Origin: Anaeromyxobacter sp.
GTDB taxonomy: Bacteria > Myxococcota > Myxococcia > Myxococcales > Anaeromyxobacteraceae
Direction: 5' to 3'
Assembly: GCA_020028115.1 (NCBI GenBank)
Contig: JAHWYA010000184.1
Span: forward strand, 1 to 5,220
DNA length: 5,220 nt
Under the pieces are notes generated by a model, which did no database searches, was not told where the DNA came from, and worked only from the letters and a program-made list of their open reading frames with translations. Made by a program: the position numbers and the translations under genes. Positions 1-5,220 of the stretch are shown piece after piece (position 1 is the first letter of the stretch; each line of letters opens with the position of its first letter).

Positions 1-612
1 GAGCTGGTAGGCGGGCACGCCGTCCGCGCGGGCGACGACGAAGTCCCCGACCTGCGCCGCGACGTCGACGGACTGCGACCCGTGCACGCCGTCGTCGAAG
101 CGGACCGGCCCCGCGGAGACGCGGAGCCGCCACGCGGGCCGCCGGGCGGCCGCCCGTCGCGCCGCCTCCGCTGCGGAGAGCCGGGCGCACGTCCCCGGGT
201 AGCGCGGCCCCTCGTCGGAGGGTCCGTGGGGCGCCTCCGCGGCGGCGGCGATCTCCGCGCGCGAGCAGAAGCACGGGTACGCGAGCCCGCCGGCGCGGAG
301 CCGCTCGAGCGCGGCGGCGTAGAGGCCGAGCCGCTCCGACTGGCGGTACGGCGTCGCGGGGCCGCCGACGTCGGGCCCCTCGTCCCAGTCGAGCCCGAGC
401 CAGCGCAGCTCGGCGAGGATCTGCTCCTCCAGCCCGGGCCGGACGCGCGCGCGGTCGAGGTCCTCGACGCGCATCGCGTACCGGCCGCCCGCGGCGCGCG
501 CGGCGAGCCACGAGAGCAGCGCGGTGCGGGCGTTCCCGAGGTGCAGGGGCCCGGTCGGCGACGGCGCGAACCGGCCGCGAACACTCGATGCGAGGGCCCC
601 TGAAGGTGCCAT
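1..612 (-). CDS. gluQ: Glutamyl-Q tRNA(Asp) synthetase (GluQ), N-terminal part, cut by the window edge
   Basis: A class I aminoacyl-tRNA synthetase paralogue of the GluRS catalytic core. In the known family it activates glutamate and attaches it to the queuosine base at position 34 of tRNA(Asp), a cytoplasmic tRNA modification. Residue numbers are from the ATG at 612-610. Residues 14-27 read RFAPSPTGPLHLGN, the nucleotide-binding HIGH-type signature (HLGN at 24-27). VEDLDR is at 49-54 and YRQSER at 89-94. A zinc site typical of GluQ is visible as C114-x-C116 followed by Y138-PGT-C142; the Y-x3-C half separates it from ordinary GluRS. GDFVVARADG starts near 189, and the window ends inside the AYQL motif at residue 204. 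The KMSKS-like loop and C-terminus lie outside; family members are about 300 aa. The ATG puts the APSPTG motif at the usual distance from the N-terminus. No good Shine-Dalgarno precedes it: an AGGA lies 16 nt upstream. It is divergent from malQ. GltX is the alternative, but less likely. Confidence 0.93.
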   Translation of the reverse strand, partial: MAPSGALASSVRGRFAPSPTGPLHLGNARTALLSWLAARAAGGRYAMRVEDLDRARVRPGLEEQILAELRWLGLDWDEGPDVGGPATPYRQSERLGLYAAALERLRAGGLAYPCFCSRAEIAAAAEAPHGPSDEGPRYPGTCARLSAAEAARRAAARRPAWRLRVSAGPVRFDDGVHGSQSVDVAAQVGDFVVARADGVPAYQL

Positions 613-707
613 GCCGGTTGGGCGCCCGTCCTGATATCCCGGTGCCCGCCGCGCGCTCAAGCCCAAAACTTGTGGGTGCGGCCGAACCCGACCACCCTGC
701 CCCCTCC
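613..707. other. Divergent intergenic region between gluQ and malQ
   Basis: This 95-bp gap separates the two start codons and must carry the 5' signals of both genes. The stretch at about 655-672 is visibly richer in A/T than its surroundings. The 20 bases before the malQ ATG are pyrimidine-rich (CCACCCTGCCCCCTCC) and resemble the anti-Shine-Dalgarno, not a ribosome binding site. No convincing -35/-10 pair is seen on the plus strand. A short CAAG/CTTG inverted repeat (658-661 and 669-672) is too small to call an operator. Confidence 0.6.
631..660 (-). promoter_or_regulatory. Possible sigma70-like promoter for gluQ
   Basis: Read on the minus strand, TTGAGC (660-655, 4/6 to TTGACA) is followed after an 18-nt spacer by TATCAG (636-631, 4/6 to TATAAT). 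This is one of the few A/T-containing patches in the window and sits directly upstream of the gluQ ATG. A start site about 7 nt past the -10 box would leave a leader of only about 12 nt. The AGGA at 632-629 would then overlap the -10 box and could not act as the Shine-Dalgarno. The call rests on box similarity and position only. Confidence 0.3.
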
Positions 708-2273
708 ATGCCCCGTCAGGCCGGCGTCCTCCTCCCGCTCTTCTCCATCCGCTCGTCCGCCGACTGGGGCGTCGGCGAGATCCCGGACCTCGTGCCGTGG
801 GCGCGCTGGTGCGCCGCCGCCGGCTTCTCCGCGGCCCAGGTGCTGCCGGTGAACGAGGCGTCGCACGGCCAGAACAGCCCCTACGCCGCCCTGTCCGCGT
901 TCGCGGTGGATCCGGTCTACGTGGGCGTCGGCGCGCTCGAGGACTTCGAGGCCGCGGGCGGCCGCTCCGCGCTGTCCGGCGCGGACCAGGCGCTGCTCGA
1001 CGCGGTGCGGGCCTCGCCGACGGTCCGCTGGAACGACGTGCGCGCCCTGAAGCGTCGCGCCCTCGACGTCGCCTTCCGGCGGTTCGAGCGCGACGAGTGG
1101 GCGAGGAAGAGCGCGCGGGCGCGGGCGCTCGAGGCCTTCGCGCGGCAGGAGGCGGCGTGGCTCGACGACTACGCCCTCTTCGTCGCGATCCACGACGGCG
1201 AGCACGGCGGCCGCTCCTGGACGGAGTGGCCCGCACCGCTGCGCGACCGCGACCCCGGCGCGCTCGCCGAGGCGCGGGCCCGCCTCTCGCGCGCGGTGCT
1301 GTTCCACACCTGGCTCCAGTGGCAGGCCGAGGAGCAGTGGCACACGGCCCGGGCGGCTGCGAACGAGCAGGGCGTCGAGCTCGCGGGCGACCTCCCGTTC
1401 ATGGTGGCGACCGACTCCGCCGACGTGTGGGCGCGCCGCGGCGACTTCCGGCTCGACGCGCGCGTCGGGGTCCCGCCGGACGCCTTCAGCGCGACCGGCC
1501 AGGACTGGGGCCTCCCCGTGTATCGCTGGGACGTCATGGCGCGCGAGGGCTTCCCCTGGCTCTCCGAGCGCGCGCGGCGGATGGCCGACCTCTACGGCCT
1601 CTACCGCGTCGACCACGTCGTCGGGTTCTACCGCACCTACTTCTATCCTGCGGACGGGAGCGCGCCCGCGTTCGTCCCCGCCGGCGAGGAGGCGCAGCGC
1701 GTGAACGGCGAGACCGTGCTCGCCCTCCTCGGGAGCCAGGGCGCGAAGACCATCGCAGAGGACCTCGGCACGGTCCCCGACTTCGTGCGCGCGTCGCTCG
1801 AGCGGACCCGGATGCCGGGCTACCGGGTGCTCCGCTGGGAGCGCCACTGGAACGACCCGGGCCAGCCGTTCCGCGACCCGGCCGCATGGCCGGCGGTCTC
1901 CGTCGCGACGACGGGGACGCACGACACGGACTCGATGGCCGACTGGTGGGACGGGATGCCGGACGACGAGCGCCGCGCGTTCCTGGCGCTGCCCCGGCTC
2001 GAGGCGCTCCGCGCCCGCGGCCCGGCCCGCTTCGACGACGGCGTGCGCGACGCGATCCTCGAGCTCGTGTACGGGTCAGGCTCGGAGCTCCTCCTCATGC
2101 CGTTCCAGGACGCGTTCGGGCTGCGGGAGCGCGTGAACGTGCCCGGGACCGTGAACGAGGAGAACTGGACCTACCGGATCCCTCGCGACCTCTCGGCGCT
2201 GCACGCCGACCGGGACGCGACGGCCCGGCTGCGCGCGCTGGCGGCGCGCTCGGGGAGGGTCGGCGCAGGCTGA
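708..2273 (+). CDS. malQ: 4-alpha-glucanotransferase (amylomaltase, GH77), complete
   Basis: A cytoplasmic disproportionating enzyme (EC 2.4.1.25) that cuts an alpha-1,4-glucan and transfers the piece to another glucan or glucose. The 521 residues match the compact amylomaltase type (about 500 aa in Thermus) and not the longer E. coli form. Visible motifs: QNSPYAALSAFAVDP (55-69), GDLPFMVATDSADVW (227-241), the lid loop GVPPDAFSATGQDWGLP (254-270), RVDH (300-303) with nucleophile Asp302, IAEDLG (349-354) with acid/base Glu351, THDTDS (404-409) with Asp406, and a C-terminal NVPGTVNEENWTYR (477-490). The three carboxylates correspond to Asp293, Glu340 and Asp395 of the Thermus enzyme. The ATG at 708 was chosen because family similarity (AGVLLPLFSIRS) begins right after it. 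The frame stays open back to an ATG at 588, but that start would overlap gluQ and adds 40 residues with no family motif. No Shine-Dalgarno is seen. treY follows in the same frame, probably in one operon. Confidence 0.96.
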   Translation: MPRQAGVLLPLFSIRSSADWGVGEIPDLVPWARWCAAAGFSAAQVLPVNEASHGQNSPYAALSAFAVDPVYVGVGALEDFEAAGGRSALSGADQALLDAVRASPTVRWNDVRALKRRALDVAFRRFERDEWARKSARARALEAFARQEAAWLDDYALFVAIHDGEHGGRSWTEWPAPLRDRDPGALAEARARLSRAVLFHTWLQWQAEEQWHTARAAANEQGVELAGDLPFMVATDSADVWARRGDFRLDARVGVPPDAFSATGQDWGLPVYRWDVMAREGFPWLSERARRMADLYGLYRVDHVVGFYRTYFYPADGSAPAFVPAGEEAQRVNGETVLALLGSQGAKTIAEDLGTVPDFVRASLERTRMPGYRVLRWERHWNDPGQPFRDPAAWPAVSVATTGTHDTDSMADWWDGMPDDERRAFLALPRLEALRARGPARFDDGVRDAILELVYGSGSELLLMPFQDAFGLRERVNVPGTVNEENWTYRIPRDLSALHADRDATARLRALAARSGRVGAG

Positions 2274-2279
2274 CGGGGG

Positions 2280-2295
2280 GCCCCGGCGACGGGGC
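2280..2295 (+). other. Intercistronic GC hairpin with a GCGA (GNRA-type) tetraloop
   Basis: GCCCCG (2280-2285) and CGGGGC (2290-2295) form a perfect 6-bp all-GC stem closed by GCGA, a GNRA tetraloop. It starts seven bases after the malQ stop codon and ends just before the G-run that may serve as the treY ribosome binding site. There is no T-tract, so it is not a standard intrinsic terminator. It could affect mRNA stability or treY translation, but short GC stems are common by chance at this base composition. Confidence 0.4.
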
Positions 2296-2301
2296 GGGGG
2301 G
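2296..2301 (+). promoter_or_regulatory. Possible ribosome binding site of treY (G-run)
   Basis: Six Gs lie 8 nt before the GTG at 2310 and only 2 nt before the GTG at 2304. Five Gs can pair with the CCUCC of the 16S rRNA tail through four G-C pairs and one G-U pair. The spacing favours 2310 as the start. This is not a canonical AGGAGG, and the region is G-rich overall, so the call is weak. Confidence 0.3.
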
Positions 2302-2309
2302 CTGTGGCC

Positions 2310-5220
2310 GTGTGGGACGCGGGCGGGGCGGGCGGCGGCGGGCCGGGCGAGGCGGCGCGGGGCGACGCCGCGCTCGCGGACACGCTCCTCGCAGAGGTCG
2401 CCGGCGAGCTGTCCCGCGGCGAGGGGGTGACGCGCCGGCCCGCGTCCACGTACCGCCTCCAGCTCCACCGCGAGTTCGGGTTCGACGACGCCGCGCGCGT
2501 CGTCCCCTACCTCGAGGCGCTGGGCATCACGGACCTCTACGTCTCGCCCGTGCTCGCCGCCGCGCCCGGGTCGATGCACGGCTACGACGTGGTCGACCAC
2601 GGGCGCCTGTCGCCCGAGCTCGGCGGCCCGGAGGCGTTCGCCCGGCTCGCCGAGGTCTGCCGCAGCCGGGGGATGGGGATCCTCGTCGACTTCGTCCCGA
2701 ACCACATGGGCATCGGGCCGGAGAACCCGTGGTGGATGGACCTCCTCGAGAACGGCCCGTCGTCGGTCCACGCGCCGGCGTTCGACGTCGAGTGGACGCC
2801 GCTCAAGGCGGAGCTCGGCCACAAGGTCCTCGTCCCGGTCCTCGGCGATCAGTTCGGGCGCGTGCTCGAGCGCGGCGAGCTCGTCCTCGCGCGCGACGGT
2901 GGCGCCCTCGTGGTCCGCTACTTCGAGCACGTCTTCCCGGTGGCGCCGCGCTCCGTCCCGCTCGTGCTGCGGCACGGCCTCGACGGCCTCCGCGACGCGC
3001 TCGGCGCCGCCGATCCCCACTTCCAGGAGCTCGAGTCGATCTGCGTGTCGCTCGAGAAGCTCGCGCCGCGCTTCGACACCTCGCCGGAGGCGGTCGCGGA
3101 CCGGGCGCGCGAGAAGGAGGTCGCGAAGCGCCGCCTCGCCGCCCTGTGCGAGGCGAGCCCGCGGGTGCGGGAGTTCGTCGACGGAAACGTCCGGGAGTTC
3201 AACGGGCGCGCCGGCGAGCCGCGCTCGTTCGATCTGCTGCAGCGGCTCCTCGACGCGCAGGCCTACCGGCTCGCGTTCTGGCGCGTCGCCGGCGAGGAGA
3301 TCAACTACCGGCGGTTCTTCGACGTGAACGGGCTCGCGGCGATCCGGATGGAGGACCCGCGGATCTTCGCGGAGGCGCACCGACTCGTGCTCGGGCTCCT
3401 GCGCGACGGGCTCGCGACCGGGCTCCGCATCGACCACCCCGACGGTCTGTACGCCCCCGCCGCCTACCTCCGGCGGCTGCAGGCGGCCTACGTCCTCGAG
3501 CGCGCCCGCGCCGCCGCCGCCCGCCGCGGCGCGCCCCTCGACGCCGGCACCGAGGCGCTCCTCCTCGAGCGGATCCTCGAGGCGCTCGAGGCGCGGCGGG
3601 TCCCCTCGCGGCCGCTCTACGTGGTCGTCGAGAAGATCGTCGTGGCGCCGGAGCGGCTCCCCGACGGCTGGGACGTGGACGGCACGACCGGCTACGAGTT
3701 CCTCGCGATGGTGAACGGGCTCTTCGTCGACCCCGGCGCCGAGCGGACGTTCGACGGCGTGTGGGCGCGGGTCTCCGGCGGGCGGGAGGACTTCCGCGAG
3801 GTGGTCGCCGCGAAGAAGCGGCTCGTGATGTCGTCGTCGATGGCCGGGGAGGTGAACATGCTCGGCCACCGCCTGAACCGGATCTCCGAGACGAACCGGC
3901 GCACGCGCGACTTCACGCTGAACGAGCTCACCCGCGCGCTCGTCGAGTTCGTGTCGCTGTTCCCGGTCTACCGCACCTACGTCTCGCGCCCGGGCGAGGT
4001 GGACGAGCGCGACCACTCCGTGGTGGAGCAGACGATCGCGCGCGCGCGCCGCCGGAGCCCGCTCGTCGATCCGTCGATCTACGACTTCCTCCGCGACGTG
4101 CTCCTGCAGCGCTACCCGGAGGGGCTCGCGGACGCCGAGCGCGCCGAGTGGCTCGAGTTCACGCTGAAGCTCCAGCAGGTGACCGGCCCGGTGATGGCGA
4201 AGGCGGTGGAGGACACCGCCTTCTACACCTACGGGCGGCTCGTCTCGCTGAACGAGGTGGGCGGCAGCCCGGGGCGGTTCGGCACCCTGCCCGCCGACGT
4301 CCACGCGATGCTCGCCGACCGCGGCGAGAAGTTCCGGGGATCGCTCTCGGCGACCTCGACCCACGACACGAAGCGGAGCGAGGACGTCCGCGTCCGGATC
4401 GACGCGCTCTCCGAGCTCCCGTCGGTCTGGCGGAGCACCGTCGTGCGCTGGGGGCGGCTCAACGCGGCGCACCGCGGCGGCGATCCGGAGCGGCCCGCGC
4501 CCGATCGCCGCGACGAGCTGATCCTCTACCAGACGCTCGTCGGCGCCTTCCCCGACGAGGGGCTCGCGCCCGGGACGGCGGCGCACGACGCCTTCGTCGC
4601 GCGGATGGTCGCGTACCTCGAGAAGGCGGTGCGCGAGGCGAAGGTCCACACGAGCTGGACGAGCCCGGACGAAGCGTACGAGGCCGGGGTGCGGAAGTTC
4701 ATCGAGGAGATCCTCGCGTCGAGGCCGTTCCTCGACGAGCTCGCCACGCTCGCCGCGCGCGTCGCGCACGCCGGCCGGATCTCCTCGCTCGCGCAGGTCG
4801 CGCTCAAGTGCGCGGCGCCCGGGGTGACGGACGTGTACCAGGGCTGCGAGGTGTGGGACCTGTCGCTCGTGGACCCCGACAACCGCCGCCCCGTCGACTT
4901 CGAGGCCCGCGCCCGGTCGCTCGAGGGCATCGACGCCGAGCTCGCGAAGGGGCCCGAGGCCCGCGCCGCGCTCGCGCGCGCCCTCTCGTCCGCGGACGGG
5001 CTCGCCACCGGCCGCGCGAAGCTCCTCCTGCTCCGGGTCCTGCTCCACCTCCGCCGCGCGGAGCCGGCGCTCTTCCGCGACGGGGACTACCGGCCGCTCG
5101 CGGCCGACGGCCCGCTCGCGGACCGCGTGTTCGCCTTCTCGCGCGCCGTCGCCGGGCGCGCCCTCGTCTGCGCCGTGCCGCGGCTCGTGCTCGGCCCGCT
5201 CGAGGCGGGGAACGGGACCG
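2310..5220 (+). CDS. treY: Malto-oligosyltrehalose synthase (TreY, GH13), 3' end beyond the window
   Basis: A cytoplasmic enzyme (EC 5.4.99.15) that isomerises the reducing-end alpha-1,4 linkage of a maltodextrin to alpha,alpha-1,1, making maltooligosyltrehalose for TreZ. Numbered from the GTG at 2310: STYRLQLH begins at 46 and MHGYDVVDH follows. GH13 region I is DFVPNHMG (127-134). INYRRFFDVN (331-340) is TreY-typical. Region II GLRIDHPDG holds nucleophile Asp375, region III VVVEK holds acid Glu441, and region IV STHDTKRSED holds Asp686. Near the C-terminus are DVYQG (Tyr843) and LVDPDNRRPVDF. The frame is open for 970 codons without a stop, and the final AGRALVCAVPRL segment suggests the end is near. 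No ATG occurs before the catalytic domain, so the start is a GTG. Candidates are 2304, 2310 (best spacing to a G-run) and 2427. Nearly every codon at 2310-2426 ends in G or C and most begin with G, which favours an upstream start. It follows malQ by 36 nt. Confidence 0.95.
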   Translation, partial: MWDAGGAGGGGPGEAARGDAALADTLLAEVAGELSRGEGVTRRPASTYRLQLHREFGFDDAARVVPYLEALGITDLYVSPVLAAAPGSMHGYDVVDHGRLSPELGGPEAFARLAEVCRSRGMGILVDFVPNHMGIGPENPWWMDLLENGPSSVHAPAFDVEWTPLKAELGHKVLVPVLGDQFGRVLERGELVLARDGGALVVRYFEHVFPVAPRSVPLVLRHGLDGLRDALGAADPHFQELESICVSLEKLAPRFDTSPEAVADRAREKEVAKRRLAALCEASPRVREFVDGNVREFNGRAGEPRSFDLLQRLLDAQAYRLAFWRVAGEEINYRRFFDVNGLAAIRMEDPRIFAEAHRLVLGLLRDGLATGLRIDHPDGLYAPAAYLRRLQAAYVLERARAAAARRGAPLDAGTEALLLERILEALEARRVPSRPLYVVVEKIVVAPERLPDGWDVDGTTGYEFLAMVNGLFVDPGAERTFDGVWARVSGGREDFREVVAAKKRLVMSSSMAGEVNMLGHRLNRISETNRRTRDFTLNELTRALVEFVSLFPVYRTYVSRPGEVDERDHSVVEQTIARARRRSPLVDPSIYDFLRDVLLQRYPEGLADAERAEWLEFTLKLQQVTGPVMAKAVEDTAFYTYGRLVSLNEVGGSPGRFGTLPADVHAMLADRGEKFRGSLSATSTHDTKRSEDVRVRIDALSELPSVWRSTVVRWGRLNAAHRGGDPERPAPDRRDELILYQTLVGAFPDEGLAPGTAAHDAFVARMVAYLEKAVREAKVHTSWTSPDEAYEAGVRKFIEEILASRPFLDELATLAARVAHAGRISSLAQVALKCAAPGVTDVYQGCEVWDLSLVDPDNRRPVDFEARARSLEGIDAELAKGPEARAALARALSSADGLATGRAKLLLLRVLLHLRRAEPALFRDGDYRPLAADGPLADRVFAFSRAVAGRALVCAVPRLVLGPLEAGNGT
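2321..2347 (+). other. Potential G-quadruplex over the first codons of treY
   Basis: On the coding strand, G-runs at 2321-2323, 2325-2328, 2330-2332 and 2340-2342 are separated by loops of 1, 1 and 7 nt. This fits the usual four-run G-quadruplex pattern, and a fifth run lies at 2345-2347. The tract encodes a Gly-rich segment (GGAGGGGPG) near the TreY N-terminus. If formed in mRNA, it could slow initiation. Chance occurrence is quite possible in DNA this rich in G. Confidence 0.35.

Noticed and set aside
82..603. A 173-codon open frame on the plus strand across gluQ
   Set aside because: Codon-aligned antisense of gluQ; the gluQ strand carries clear synthetase and zinc-site motifs, this one carries none.
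658..672. CAAG/CTTG inverted repeat as an operator in the divergent region
   Set aside because: Arms are only 4 bp with no extension; too short to separate from chance.
588..707. Upstream ATG extension of malQ from 588
   Set aside because: It would overlap the 5' end of gluQ by 25 bases and add 40 residues without family similarity; the MalQ family N-terminus fits the ATG at 708.
657..1922. A 421-codon open frame on the minus strand inside malQ
   Set aside because: Same cause: codon-aligned antisense of malQ, with Arg/Ala/Glu-rich low-complexity content and no motif.
2271..2303. Possible rho-independent terminator after malQ
   Set aside because: The GC hairpin at 2280-2295 has no following T-tract and treY starts within 15 bases, so co-transcription is more likely.
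2899..3327. A 142-codon Arg/Ser-rich plus-strand frame within treY
   Set aside because: An out-of-frame shadow of treY; low-complexity RS-type composition is typical of a shifted frame in GC-rich genes.
4037..4050. Run of alternating GC dinucleotides inside treY
   Set aside because: It is explained by consecutive Ala/Arg codons (IARARRR) in a conserved-frame gene; no sign of a tandem repeat locus.
2076..5048. A 990-codon open frame on the minus strand covering nearly all of visible treY
   Set aside because: It is codon-aligned with treY, so each antisense codon is the reverse complement of a treY codon. Antisense stops would need forward TTA, CTA or TCA codons, which this GC3-biased gene avoids. 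It ends exactly where malQ uses a rare TCA (2076-2078). The translation is Arg/Glu/His/Pro-rich with no recognisable domain.

Overview
This is a very GC-rich window with strongly GC-biased third codon positions. It holds one divergent gene pair plus one downstream gene, all recognisable housekeeping or carbohydrate-metabolism genes. Composition and gene content fit a high-GC bacterium such as a myxobacterium (Anaeromyxobacter-like). That assignment is inferred from style and context and is not proven by any marker here.

Layout: (1) Positions 1-612, minus strand: the N-terminal 204 codons of a glutamyl-Q tRNA(Asp) synthetase (gluQ), cut by the left window edge just at its conserved AYQL motif. 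(2) Positions 613-707: a short divergent intergenic region with a plausible but unproven sigma70-like promoter for gluQ and no clear ribosome binding site for malQ. (3) Positions 708-2273, plus strand: a complete 4-alpha-glucanotransferase (malQ, GH77, 521 aa) with all three catalytic carboxylates. (4) Positions 2274-2309: a G-rich junction with a small GC hairpin. (5) Positions 2310 to beyond 5220, plus strand: malto-oligosyltrehalose synthase (treY, GH13), starting at a GTG and running off the right edge after 970 visible codons, probably close to its C-terminus.

malQ and treY work together in the glycogen/maltodextrin-to-trehalose route. TreY turns the reducing-end alpha-1,4 linkage of a maltodextrin into alpha,alpha-1,1. 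TreZ (not in the window, expected nearby) then releases trehalose. MalQ can rebuild short leftover maltooligosaccharides into chains long enough for TreY. GluQ is a tRNA-modification enzyme with no evident functional link to this pair and simply faces away from it.

I see no mobile element, CRISPR array, RNA gene or phage feature, and no convincing new system. The points most worth a second look are at the malQ-treY junction. The two genes lie in the same reading frame, separated by one TGA, with a Gly-rich linker-like segment, a hairpin and a potential G-quadruplex around the treY start. Long antisense open frames, one of 990 codons, are explained by codon bias.
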